DNA of 64,000 nt, from assembly GCF_009728935.1 (NCBI RefSeq), contig NZ_CP034235.1, forward strand, positions 2,766,001 to 2,830,000, written 5' to 3'. The first letter of the stretch is position 1; each line of letters opens with the position of its first letter. The stretch comes from Paenibacillus psychroresistens (GTDB lineage: Bacteria; Bacillota; Bacilli; Paenibacillales; NBRC-103111). Under the pieces are notes generated by a model, which was given only the letters and a program-made list of their open reading frames with translations, made no database searches and was not told the origin of the DNA. Below are positions 43,737 to 52,514 of this stretch, in pieces. The position numbers and the translations under genes are program-made.

Positions 43737-46085
43737 ATGCTTATGAAAAAGACAGGTAAAAAAGCAATCGTACTTATATTGTCATTATGTCTAATGTTTA
43801 CAGCATTCAGTACAGTGTTTAGTGCAGCAGTAAGCTCGGACGTTTCAGGCCATTGGGCAGAAGGTCAGATTAGTGATTGGACAGCTAGAGGACTGATTAA
43901 AGGGTATGAGGATGGATCATTTAAACCGGACAATACGATAACGAGAGCAGAATTTATTGCTTTGATTAATCGTTCTTTTGAGTTTAAGGAAGAATCGGCG
44001 ATTTCGTTTAGTGATGTGGCTTCCGACAATTGGGCCTATATAGAAGTAGCAAAAGCAGTTAAAGCAGGCTACATAACGGGGTATGCGGATGGAACAATCG
44101 GCGCAAGCAAACCGATTAGCAGACAAGAGGTTGCTGTTATTGTCGGCAGATTGCTTAAACTATCTGCGACAGCTAGTACAGCAGCTACATTTAAAGATGC
44201 TGGCTTAATTGCTGATTGGGCTAAAGATGCAGTTAATATGGCTGTAGCTAGTCAAATATTGAAAGGTTATGCAGCAGATAATAGCTTTAAGCCAACGAAT
44301 CCAATTACTCGCGCTGAAGCAGTTGTAACCTTGGATCGTGCTATTGCTTCCAAAGTGGTCGCTTACGATACTGCAGGAACTTATGGTCCTGCAGCTGGGA
44401 CAGAGACAATCAATAGTAATGTTGTCATTAATAAAGCAGATATTACACTGCAAAACTTGATTATCAAAGGGAATCTTACCTTTGCTGCAGGAATTGGCAA
44501 CGGGGATGCATTTCTGAATAATGTTACCGTAATCGGAGAAACTTTCGTCTATGGTGGGGGTGTGAACAGTATTCATCTTAATAACTCTGTTCTGCAAACT
44601 TTAACGGTAGATAAGAAAGATGGACCCGTACGTATTGTTGCAGAAGGAACTACAACTATTGCACAAGTAAATGTTAATTCTCCAGCCACCCTACAAGAAA
44701 CAGCAGTAACTGGAGCTGGATTCGGTAATGTTAAATTAACGGAGCTAATCCCAGCAGGTTCGAATGTAACCTTAAAAGGGACTTTTGATAACCTTAATGT
44801 TGTCGGAAGCAAGATTAATGTAGATATCCCCGAAGGCAGTGTTCAAAAGGTCACAGCTGAAGCGACCTCAACAGGGATGAAGCTTGATCTGGGAAACGAT
44901 GCAAAGATCGTCAGCTTAATTCTAAACGCGGTAGCTACTATAGTAGGTAAAGGTACGATTGATAGTGCAACGATTAATGCAATTGCTAAAGCGGGATCAA
45001 CCTTTGAAACAACGCCTACTAAAATGATAGACGCAAGTACAGCGACTCCAGCGCCTACAGCAACACCAATACCAACGACTGGACCAACATCACTACCAAC
45101 GACTGGACCAACTCCACCACCATCAACACCAACAGTCCATAATGAGCCAACAAATCTTGCAGCGAATGCTGGGAATTCGCAGATTCGATTAACTTGGTCA
45201 TCCGTTACAGATGCTACTTATTATAATCTCTATCAATCAGTAAACGGAATAAACTATCATTTAATTAATGTTCCAGCTACAGTTACCGCTTTAACTTACA
45301 ATGTGACTGGACTTAACAATGATACCTTGTATTATTTCAAAGCAACTTCAGTAATCGCAGGTACGGAAAGTAATTATTCTAGTGTTGTAAGTGCAAGTCC
45401 AACAGTAGTACCTTCTCCTTTAAACCTTGGCACAGCTAAAAATTATGTGATTTTGACAAAAGCTGGAGTCACTAACACAGGATCATCTCATATAACTGGA
45501 GATATCGGAGTTAGCCCAATAGCTGCGGCAAGCATTACTGGATTTGGATTACCTATGGATGCAGGCAATCAATTCTCAACCTCCAGTCAAGTTACTGGAA
45601 GTGTATATGCTGCAGACTATGCTGTTCCAACGCCTACTACTCTAGTTACAGCAATCAGTGATATGGAAACTGCCTATACAGATGCAGCTGGGAGAGCCTT
45701 TAATTATTCCGAGTTATATAGCGGAAACCTTAGTGGTAAAACACTTACACCTGGTGTATACAAATGGGGCACTGATGTGCTAATTGATCAAGGTGGACTC
45801 ACTTTAAATGGAGGAGTAAATGACGTTTGGGTTTTCCAAATTTCTGGAGGACTTACTCAAGCTAGCAACGTCAGCATTACTTTAACGGGTGGAGCACAAG
45901 CCAAGAACATCTTCTGGCAGGTGGCCAATACCGTTTCGCTTAAAGCAGGTGCACATTTTGAAGGAATCATTTTAGCTAAGACTAACATTACAGTTGGTGC
46001 TGGCGCATCCATAAATGGCCGAATGTTGGCACAGACTGCTGTCACTTTGATTGGTAACACAGTGGTAGCTCCAGCTGAACATTAA
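43737..46085 (+). CDS. S-layer-anchored ice-binding-like protein (SLH x3, FnIII, DUF3494)
   Basis: 782 residues. The order is a signal peptide (about 1-31), three SLH repeats (about 33-195, SGHWAEGQISDWTARGLIKG-type, shown in part), a beta-helix-like repeat region rich in Asn/Val (about 210-430), a Thr/Pro linker (TPAPTATPIPTT), one fibronectin-III domain (about 475-560) and a DUF3494 domain (about 565-782: GDIGVSPIAA, LTPGVYKW, GVNDVWVFQI, ASINGRMLAQ). SLH repeats bind pyruvylated cell-wall polymer. DUF3494 proteins bind ice or act as adhesins. The protein is therefore displayed outside. Start ATG 43737 follows GGGGGAA. Confidence 0.9.
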   Translation: MLMKKTGKKAIVLILSLCLMFTAFSTVFSAAVSSDVSGHWAEGQISDWTARGLIKGYEDGSFKPDNTITRAEFIALINRSFEFKEESAISFSDVASDNWAYIEVAKAVKAGYITGYADGTIGASKPISRQEVAVIVGRLLKLSATASTAATFKDAGLIADWAKDAVNMAVASQILKGYAADNSFKPTNPITRAEAVVTLDRAIASKVVAYDTAGTYGPAAGTETINSNVVINKADITLQNLIIKGNLTFAAGIGNGDAFLNNVTVIGETFVYGGGVNSIHLNNSVLQTLTVDKKDGPVRIVAEGTTTIAQVNVNSPATLQETAVTGAGFGNVKLTELIPAGSNVTLKGTFDNLNVVGSKINVDIPEGSVQKVTAEATSTGMKLDLGNDAKIVSLILNAVATIVGKGTIDSATINAIAKAGSTFETTPTKMIDASTATPAPTATPIPTTGPTSLPTTGPTPPPSTPTVHNEPTNLAANAGNSQIRLTWSSVTDATYYNLYQSVNGINYHLINVPATVTALTYNVTGLNNDTLYYFKATSVIAGTESNYSSVVSASPTVVPSPLNLGTAKNYVILTKAGVTNTGSSHITGDIGVSPIAAASITGFGLPMDAGNQFSTSSQVTGSVYAADYAVPTPTTLVTAISDMETAYTDAAGRAFNYSELYSGNLSGKTLTPGVYKWGTDVLIDQGGLTLNGGVNDVWVFQISGGLTQASNVSITLTGGAQAKNIFWQVANTVSLKAGAHFEGIILAKTNITVGAGASINGRMLAQTAVTLIGNTVVAPAEH

Positions 46086-46127
46086 TTATTCTAGAATGAG
46101 TAATTAATTCATGAGTTATTTAAAAAT

Positions 46128-46180
46128 AAAGATCGCCTTCCCTCAGCCATTGTGGCCAATGAGAGGAGGCGATCTTTTTA
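46128..46180 (+). terminator. Rho-independent terminator
   Basis: AAAGATCGCCTTCCCTCA (46128-46145) pairs with TGAGAGGAGGCGATCTTT (46160-46177) with two internal mismatches, followed by TT. It closes the ice-binding protein gene. Confidence 0.9.
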
Positions 46181-46283
46181 AGAGCTCAAAAATGCATATA
46201 CACGTATGGTTATAATTGGTATTATTAACTTTATGATTTTGTCTTACAAAAAATATTAAAACCAATTTAAGGAGCAATCATAA

Positions 46284-46736
46284 ATGAATACACATTATAA
46301 ATTTTCATCGGAAGTAGTCAAAACCCAATTGCAAAAAAATATGCCCAAAATAATAACGATAGTAATATTAGCAGGTTGTCTAGGTATTTATTTAGGAGTT
46401 AAAGGAAGCGGGTTGGATAAATCTATCTTTATTTCTGCGCCGCTTGTTTTTATTTCTATCGGAATCGGAATGAGAAGAGGGCTGCAGAAAAGGAGTCTGA
46501 TTTTAAGCTCATATGAATTAATGATCTACGATGATGTTATTATCCAGAGACAAATGGGATCAGCTGATCGAAATATTAAACGCAGTGAGATTACGATGAT
46601 TGTGGAATATAAGAATAAAGGAATAAAAATAAAAACCAATGACAACAAGCGAACTATATTCATACCATTAAAGCTAACTGGCTATCAAGAAGTAAAAGAA
46701 ACCTTGCAAGCATGGAATCAAATAAAGCAAGGGTAA
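46284..46736 (+). CDS. Small membrane protein with PH-like domain (150 aa)
   Basis: Two membrane helices (about 22-40 and 48-64, IVILAGCLGIYLGV and FISAPLVFISIGIGM) are followed by a beta-rich soluble part resembling bacterial PH (bPH_2-like) domains. It contains YDDVIIQRQMG and IFIPLKLTG. Start follows AAGGAGC. The stop codon lies in the terminator stem. Function is unknown. Confidence 0.7.
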   Translation: MNTHYKFSSEVVKTQLQKNMPKIITIVILAGCLGIYLGVKGSGLDKSIFISAPLVFISIGIGMRRGLQKRSLILSSYELMIYDDVIIQRQMGSADRNIKRSEITMIVEYKNKGIKIKTNDNKRTIFIPLKLTGYQEVKETLQAWNQIKQG

Positions 46737-46771
46737 AATCTCCGAAAAAGAGACTTTACCCTGTTTTTTTG
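46730..46771. terminator. Bidirectional terminator between convergent genes
   Basis: AGGGTAAA-TCTC (46730-46742) pairs with GAGA-TTTACCCT (46750-46762), then a seven-T run. The minus gene at 46789 also ends here. Confidence 0.85.
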
Positions 46772-46788
46772 TTAATAGATAAACATTT

Positions 46789-47742
46789 CTACTTGGCGGA
46801 TATTGTGATTTTACCCTCTTGGCTGATTTGATAAACTTTACCTTTTGCAGTCTTATACACAAACGTTGTGCCTACTTGGCCAATGAACCGATCATCTGTC
46901 GCGATGATAGCCACTGTTTTCTTTGCTGTTCCATCACGCTTGATTTTCGTCAATGTGCGAACGGGGTTCATAGCACCCTTTACAAGGGTTTCTTCGTAGA
47001 AGAATTGTTGATTCGAATAAGCGATTGGTTGGACTGAACCTTTGGTTTTAAAGGTTTTTTTGTTCTTACCCGTTACATCAACCAGAGACCATTGAACAGC
47101 TTCATCTTTAGAAGTTTCCGCATAGAAAAGCGTGTCTCCATATACTGCATAACCTCCGTCATAAGGCCTAACTGCATCTTTTGATATCGCGGTTTTTGCA
47201 GTGCCATCCCATTTCATCCGATAAAAGATGCTGGTTCCCATCGTATCCACATAAAAGATATAATTCTTTGTTGTCACATAGGACCAAAATTCAATATTCT
47301 TTTTTAGGATTTTTTTGCCAGATCCATCTAAATTCATCGTACCTAGTTGAAATTTGTAATCTTTATCATAGCCTCCGAAATAGAGTATTTTCCCCTCGAT
47401 TGTAAAATTCTGCATTACATTTCCAGTTGTTACGTTAGATACCTTTGAGCCATCCTTTTTCATTTTCATGATGTCTCCGGCTTTAATTTCATCTTCCGGG
47501 TTCTGTCTTAAGAAGTAAATCCAATCTCCTGAAACGGCATATGTAACTACATCTTCTTTGAATAAACGTTTAGTAGTATTGGTTTTCCCGTCGACAGTTG
47601 TAAGGTTAAGTCCTGACCAATCTTTATCACCATAATCTCCAAGCCAAATAACTTTGTTGTCTACAACTGCTGCTGTTGCTGAGGGTAGGATCCCAACTAA
47701 TAATGCCAATGAGAGTATAATTGCTGCCATTGTTTTTTTCAT
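46789..47742 (-). CDS. Secreted DUF5050-like beta-propeller protein
   Basis: 317 residues from ATG 47742 (CGGAGG upstream). The signal peptide ends near ATAA (about residue 22). The mature protein has repeats of the form GDWIYFLRQNPEDEI, GKILYFGG, KNYIFYVDT and GDTLFYAET, each followed by K-x-DG-x: a DUF5050/WD-like propeller. Lysine-rich loops (MKKDGSK, KRDGTAKK) suggest an anionic partner such as the cell wall (inference). The function is unknown. Confidence 0.8.
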   Translation of the reverse strand: MKKTMAAIILSLALLVGILPSATAAVVDNKVIWLGDYGDKDWSGLNLTTVDGKTNTTKRLFKEDVVTYAVSGDWIYFLRQNPEDEIKAGDIMKMKKDGSKVSNVTTGNVMQNFTIEGKILYFGGYDKDYKFQLGTMNLDGSGKKILKKNIEFWSYVTTKNYIFYVDTMGTSIFYRMKWDGTAKTAISKDAVRPYDGGYAVYGDTLFYAETSKDEAVQWSLVDVTGKNKKTFKTKGSVQPIAYSNQQFFYEETLVKGAMNPVRTLTKIKRDGTAKKTVAIIATDDRFIGQVGTTFVYKTAKGKVYQISQEGKITISAK

Positions 47743-48027
47743 CAATAAAAACCTCCGTGTGTATATTTTTTCCAACTGCATCATTATATGACCTTCGACA
47801 AAAAATGTAAATTCTTTTTAATTTAGGCTGCTCTAGTAACCAAATGTGCGAAGTTTGTCATAATTCATAGAAAAAACATATAAACTCTATGTCATTATTG
47901 GGATAATTAGTATATTATAGAACCTTGTTGTGGATTTAACTGGAAGGTTCCTATTATTGCTCCCTATGGAAATAAGAGTTTTGAAGTTTATTAGTTTAAT
48001 GATATTTTCAGCAGAGGCGGATACATA

Positions 48028-49431
48028 ATGTATAAGAAATTAGTCTTAGTAATTCTATGTTTATCTTTCATTCTATTAAATCTTCATGAGGAGTCTTCAG
48101 CGGAAACAAGTAATATTATCAATCCTAATCAAGTATATACCTATGAGATTATGACTAAAGATATCGTTCGATTAGCTGCAGCCTACCCCGATTTAATTAC
48201 TTATAAGTCCATTGGAACGACTCTTTATGGGCGTCAAATTTGGGCGGTTAAATTAGGGAAAGGGACACCAGCGGTATTTATTAATGCATCACATCATGCA
48301 AGAGAATGGTTAACTACTACACTCACGATGAATATGATAGATCAGTACGCACAAGCTTTTGTTAATAAAAAAAAGATTTTAGAGTTTAATGTCCAAGAGC
48401 TGCTTAATAAAACATCGATATGGTTTGTTCCAATGGTTAATCCAGATGGAGTTACCCTTCAGCAAAAAGGGGCTAAAGCTTTTCCAACAAATATTCGTGC
48501 GAAGTTAATTCAAATGAATGGAGGATCTGATGACTTTAGCAAGTGGAAAGCAAATGCAGAAGGAATTGATCCAAACCGTCAATATGATGCCGACTGGGAG
48601 CATATTACCGCTATTAGCTATAGACCCAACTGGAAAAATTATAAAGGTATTGCCCCCGTTCAGACAGCTGAAGCCAAGACCCTTGTTAATTTTACTAAAG
48701 AGATTAAGCCCGAAATAGCGCTAGCCTATCACTCAGCTGGGGAAATATTATATTGGAATTTCCATACGAAGGCTGAAAATTTGAATCGGGATAAGAAAAT
48801 GGCATTAACTCTTACCTATTTAACAGGGTATTCGCTAGTACCTGATGTAGCCAGCCCTTCAGGCGGAGGGTATACGGATTGGTTCATCCAAGAATTTAAT
48901 AAACCTGGTTTTACTGCTGAGATTGGCAGAAAACTAGGGGAAGATGAGTTACCTTTATCATCATTTGGAGGTATATGGGGACAAAATAAAGCAGTAGGAC
49001 TATATCTAGCCAACGAAGGCTACAAGTTATGGAAAGCTAAGAATCCGGTGACTAAAGTAGCTCTAAATGTAACAACGTTTGAAAATACACCTTTATATAA
49101 TGATGTTACGGGTGTGACCTATAAATCAATGGAACCGCAAAAGGTAATGGCCTTTGAAAAAAGCGGGGAGCATTGGTTCCATATCCATACCTCAACAGGT
49201 GACCACTGGATCTATAGTAAAAAAGTTATAGTTGGAGAAACAGATACGATTTCAGAAGATATTATTCTTAATGAATATACCAATATGTACGACATTCCTT
49301 TTAAGGATGACTCAGCTAGTGCAGGAATCATTACTCCTCAGGTCGTTCATAAGATTGAACAATGGAATGATTGGTATAAAATCGAGACATGGCTAGGGGA
49401 TAAATGGATTCAGATTAAAAAGGAGGATTAA
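48028..49431 (+). CDS. Secreted M14 zinc carboxypeptidase
   Basis: 467 residues with a signal peptide (about 1-26, ESSA-ET). Zinc ligands are in ASHHAREW (HxxE, His90 and Glu93) and AYHSAGE, and the catalytic Glu in FTAEIGR. The M14 domain occupies about 35-345. The C-terminal about 110 residues are SH3-like with two GW-type repeats (GEHWFHIHT..GDHWIYSKK). This layout resembles gamma-D-glutamyl-meso-diaminopimelate peptidases acting on cell wall. The stop codon is TAATA; the following SPFH remnant had overlapped it as TAATG. Confidence 0.88.
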   Translation: MYKKLVLVILCLSFILLNLHEESSAETSNIINPNQVYTYEIMTKDIVRLAAAYPDLITYKSIGTTLYGRQIWAVKLGKGTPAVFINASHHAREWLTTTLTMNMIDQYAQAFVNKKKILEFNVQELLNKTSIWFVPMVNPDGVTLQQKGAKAFPTNIRAKLIQMNGGSDDFSKWKANAEGIDPNRQYDADWEHITAISYRPNWKNYKGIAPVQTAEAKTLVNFTKEIKPEIALAYHSAGEILYWNFHTKAENLNRDKKMALTLTYLTGYSLVPDVASPSGGGYTDWFIQEFNKPGFTAEIGRKLGEDELPLSSFGGIWGQNKAVGLYLANEGYKLWKAKNPVTKVALNVTTFENTPLYNDVTGVTYKSMEPQKVMAFEKSGEHWFHIHTSTGDHWIYSKKVIVGETDTISEDIILNEYTNMYDIPFKDDSASAGIITPQVVHKIEQWNDWYKIETWLGDKWIQIKKED

Positions 49432-49625
49432 TAGAGAATTCAATATTGTATGTGTTGGTTGCAATTGCAATTTTAGTTATGGGTATCGGAGTGATTGTTT
49501 CAACATTCAAAATCGTTCCGCAGCATCATGTAGGTGTTGTACATGTATGATGCTTTGAAAGAGGCAGCGTTACCACATGGCATTCGGATTGAGAATGTCG
49601 ATGTTACTGGTCTTAGAAGAGTTTA
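49431..49625 (+). pseudogene. SPFH/Band-7 (prohibitin-like) gene remnant
   Basis: From ATA 49431 the frame reads ENSILYVLVAIAILVMGIG...IVPQHHVGVVHV and stops at 49550. That is the N-terminal membrane helix and 'VPQxxVGVV' start of SPFH proteins. In another frame DALKEAALPHGIRIENVDV follows to TAA 49625, like the C-terminal end of the SPFH domain. The middle is deleted. The ATA is at the normal place for an ATG behind AGGAGG and overlaps the previous stop as TAATA. Clear but short similarity. Confidence 0.55.
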
Positions 49626-49630
49626 AACGC

Positions 49631-49681
49631 AAAAAGGCGATACCGGAAGTCATTTGACTATCTGGAATATCGTCCTTTTTG
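49631..49681. terminator. Bidirectional terminator
   Basis: AAAAAGG-CGATA (49631-49642) pairs with TATCG-CCTTTTT (49668-49680, one extra T). It lies between the SPFH remnant and the beta-lactamase-fold gene. Confidence 0.8.
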
Positions 49682-49682
49682 A

Positions 49683-50804
49683 TTAGGTAATTACCATTTC
49701 ACTGTTTTCCATCAACCTAGCCAGCTTATTGCTGATCGGAACGGTTTGTGCTCTCCTAAGCTCATTATTGCTTAAAACAATAATAACAGAATGATCAGAT
49801 AAGCTTCTTGTTATAATGGCTCCATATCCATTGATATTTCCCAGGTGATAGGCAACTTTTTTATTAAGATACCAACCGTAACCGTAACTGCTGTTGGAGT
49901 AAGAGGTGAACATTTTGTCGGTAGATTCTTGTGAAATGACAAGATGGTTATTCAGAGCTTCATTCCAGTGATATAAATCCAAAACAGTCGAATAGATAGA
50001 TCCAGCACCTTCATAGTTTACAGCTGATGCAAAATCCGTCTTGCTCTTTCCCTCACCTGAAGCATAATCCATCATTTTGTTTGTTGTAGATGCCACCCCG
50101 CTGTTCGCCATGGAAATCGCCCCGAAAATATTACGATTCATGTATTCCTCATAAGTCAGTTTTGAAACTTGTTCAATAATTCGGCCAAGCAAAATATAAT
50201 TAATGTTGCTGTACTGAAAACCACCGCTTGCCGTAAGGGGGCGTTGTGCATTTAATCGGAGTATATCATCTACTGGAGTTTTTACGACATCTTGGGTCTC
50301 ACGGGCAATTCCGGATGTTTGGGATAACAATTGATGGATTGTAATGTCTCCCCATTTCTTATAGTCAGGGAAATAGGCTAGCAATTTATCGTTAGTGGAG
50401 AGTGAGCCGGCTTCTTCAAGCTGCAAAATAGCTGCCGCCGTAAATTGTTTGGTTAAGGAAGCGATACGAAATTGCGTCGTGGATGTATTGGCTTTTTCAA
50501 GCTTTATATCCGCCATTCCAAAGCCTTCCTCCAAGAGGATGGAATCGTTATTCACCACAAGCACTGCGCCATTAAAATTAATGCTCCGTAAATATTTTTC
50601 GGCTTCGGATTTAATAATGAGCAGTTTCCTGGCATCGACTAATGGCTTTACAGATTCGGTTGGTTTGGTTTCCTTTACAGGTTGAGGAGTTGTTTCTTCA
50701 ACTTCTATTTTAGTAGGCGAGGCAGGGCTGCTTTCTTGCGGTAAAACATTGCATGAACTTAGTATAACCAGCATAACGGCGGTTAAAATTAGTTTTTCTA
50801 GCAT
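49683..50804 (-). CDS. Beta-lactamase-fold serine hydrolase lipoprotein (class C / PBP4* type)
   Basis: 373 residues with lipobox ILSSC (Cys18). Motifs are SLTKQ (SxxK), YSN (YxN) and HLGNINGYG (HxG region), normal for Beta-lactamase (PF00144) family. It is exported and lipid-anchored; substrates range from D-amino-acid peptides to beta-lactams and cannot be told from sequence. Start ATG 50804 follows AGGGAG. It lies in the plus/minus convergent block before the Bat operon. Confidence 0.9.
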   Translation of the reverse strand: MLEKLILTAVMLVILSSCNVLPQESSPASPTKIEVEETTPQPVKETKPTESVKPLVDARKLLIIKSEAEKYLRSINFNGAVLVVNNDSILLEEGFGMADIKLEKANTSTTQFRIASLTKQFTAAAILQLEEAGSLSTNDKLLAYFPDYKKWGDITIHQLLSQTSGIARETQDVVKTPVDDILRLNAQRPLTASGGFQYSNINYILLGRIIEQVSKLTYEEYMNRNIFGAISMANSGVASTTNKMMDYASGEGKSKTDFASAVNYEGAGSIYSTVLDLYHWNEALNNHLVISQESTDKMFTSYSNSSYGYGWYLNKKVAYHLGNINGYGAIITRSLSDHSVIIVLSNNELRRAQTVPISNKLARLMENSEMVIT

Positions 50805-50880
50805 ATTAATAATTCTCCCTGATTTAAGTATTTGAAGGATTACAACTCGGAGATGATAAATAATGATTTAGTCTAATCAA

Positions 50881-50910
50881 AAAAGAGATGCGAATATTCG
50901 CATCTCTTTT
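50881..50910. terminator. Palindromic terminator
   Basis: A perfect 30-base palindrome with halves AAAAGAGATGCGAAT / ATTCGCATCTCTTTT. It closes the small gene at 50913 (minus strand). Confidence 0.88.
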
Positions 50911-50912
50911 GA

Positions 50913-51212
50913 TTAATTGAATTTGTCTGCAAATTGAGGTGAACGTTTTAAAAGACTTACTATTTCAGCCTCTGTTCTGGTCGATATGGCTTTTATGGCT
51001 GTGATGACTGCGGTTTTAATGTCTTTACCAACACCTTGGTCTCTGTACAGAAAACCGTTCAGTTCTTGAATAAATATTGTATCATCGTTTAGTTGTTTTT
51101 GTTCTATTTTTGCAATTTCTTCTTGTGTAGCCCCAGGCTTCGGTTCTTCTCTTGTTAATAAATGACTGAATCTGTCGAGATAGTAATCAACGTAAGTTTT
51201 CGAAATTTCCAT
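50913..51212 (-). CDS. Small soluble protein of unknown function (99 aa)
   Basis: The start ATG 51212 follows CAGGAGG. The sequence is helical and acidic in the middle (EEPKPGATQEEIAKIEQKQL) with FIQELNGFLYRDQG, and has no membrane segment or cysteine motif. It is encoded 34 bases after a 45-codon frame of the same strand. I do not recognise the family. Confidence 0.6.
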   Translation of the reverse strand: MEISKTYVDYYLDRFSHLLTREEPKPGATQEEIAKIEQKQLNDDTIFIQELNGFLYRDQGVGKDIKTAVITAIKAISTRTEAEIVSLLKRSPQFADKFN

Positions 51213-51246
51213 TTTATTTGCCTCCTGATTATTTAATCTTTGCTGG

Positions 51247-51384
51247 TTATCTTTTGTTAAATTTATAACTCATTGGAATTTTATCTTCTGTAAGAATTGG
51301 AGCTTTCAACCGTTTCATAATCTTAATGACCTCGTATAGCTTATCAGTGATCAAATTTAATTGCAACATTTTGTTGACATCCAT
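51247..51384 (-). CDS. Possible 45-residue protein
   Basis: In-frame ATG 51384 gives MDVNKMLQLNLITDKLYEVI...PMSYKFNKR, a plausible helical peptide, directly upstream of the 99-residue gene. No convincing ribosome site is seen, and the frame continues upstream to 51522 through the Bat promoter. Low certainty. Confidence 0.3.
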   Translation of the reverse strand: MDVNKMLQLNLITDKLYEVIKIMKRLKAPILTEDKIPMSYKFNKR

Positions 51385-51423
51385 TTCATCGGAGTGATCA
51401 GTGGCTGCGGCGTTTAGGTGGCA

Positions 51424-51452
51424 TTGACAAGGGAGTGACGACTGGGATAAAA
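51424..51452 (+). promoter_or_regulatory. Candidate promoter of the Bat-type operon
   Basis: TTGACA (51424-51429) is followed after 16 bases by GATAAA (51446-51451). The first gene starts 59 bases later. No obvious BlaI-type palindrome (TACA...TGTA) was found. Confidence 0.5.
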
Positions 51453-51509
51453 TCAAATTAATGTTATTAACTATTGTAATAGTCATACTGAGAAAGAGGG
51501 ACCGAGCAG

Positions 51510-52481
51510 ATGGAAAGTACAAGCTTCATTCAAGAAGAGAATAAGATTGCATCATTTAATAGAATTGCCGTATTAAAAAAAGAGATCAGTAAAGTCATTA
51601 TTGGCCAGGAGTATATGGTGGATCGCATCCTGATCGGCCTTCTGACCGGAGGGCATATTCTACTGGAGGGTGTTCCGGGATTAGCCAAGTCGTTGGTTGC
51701 CAATACAATTGCCAAGGTAATCGGAGTTGATTTCAAGCGGATCCAATTCACACCTGATCTATTGCCTGCAGACATTCTCGGAACAGAGATATATAAACCC
51801 AATACGGGAGAATTTGTGATTAAAAAAGGCCCGATTTTCAGTAATTTCATCATAGCGGATGAGATAAACCGCGCACCTGCCAAGGTGCAGTCCGCACTGC
51901 TTGAAGCCATGCAGGAAAGGCAAGTGACTATCGGTGATACAACCTATCCGTTAGAAAAACCTTTCCTCGTAATCGCAACGCAGAATCCGCTTGAGCAGCA
52001 AGGTACATATCCGCTTCCTGAAGCGCAACAGGACCGCTTTATGTTGAAATTAAAGATCGAATATCCCAATAAAGCGGAAGAAAGAGAAATTATCGGACGC
52101 TTTACAAGAGAAGATTCCAGTGAACCTGAAGTAAATGAAATTTTATCACGTGCGGACATTCTGGAGATGCGGACGCAAATTGACAAGGTCTACGTGGATA
52201 GCAATATAGAAGAGTATGTACTCGATATTGTATTCAAAACCAGGGAAGCATCGGCTCATATCGTTTGCGGAGCTTCACCCCGCGCCTCGATTAACCTGAT
52301 AAAAGCAGCAAAAGGCAAGGCGTTTATTGATGGCCGCAATTATGTCGTACCCGATGATATTAAAGCTTTGGCTTATGATGTATTACGTCACAGAATTATT
52401 CTCTCTTATGAAGCGGAAGCCGATAATATGACTTCGGAAGATGTCATCGCTGCGATCCTCGAGCAAGTCAATTTACCATGA
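51510..52481 (+). CDS. MoxR-type AAA+ ATPase
   Basis: 323 residues. Walker A GVPGLAKS, the Walker B-linked DEINRAPAKVQSALLEAMQE, sensor 1 ATQNPLEQQGTYPLPEAQ and sensor 2 region GASPRASI are intact. MoxR proteins act as chaperones that remodel or activate partners, usually with vWA proteins. It is the first gene of a nine-gene unit and is followed by DUF58 and two vWA proteins, as in Bat operons. Start ATG 51510 follows AGAGGGA. Confidence 0.94.
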   Translation: MESTSFIQEENKIASFNRIAVLKKEISKVIIGQEYMVDRILIGLLTGGHILLEGVPGLAKSLVANTIAKVIGVDFKRIQFTPDLLPADILGTEIYKPNTGEFVIKKGPIFSNFIIADEINRAPAKVQSALLEAMQERQVTIGDTTYPLEKPFLVIATQNPLEQQGTYPLPEAQQDRFMLKLKIEYPNKAEEREIIGRFTREDSSEPEVNEILSRADILEMRTQIDKVYVDSNIEEYVLDIVFKTREASAHIVCGASPRASINLIKAAKGKAFIDGRNYVVPDDIKALAYDVLRHRIILSYEAEADNMTSEDVIAAILEQVNLP

Positions 52482-52514
52482 CCCAATAGACGAGCATGAA
52501 AGGAAGAGGCACCA

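Noticed and set aside
51385..51522. N-terminal extension of the small minus-strand frame into the Bat promoter
   Set aside because: No ribosome site, and unlikely composition; the region fits a promoter better.
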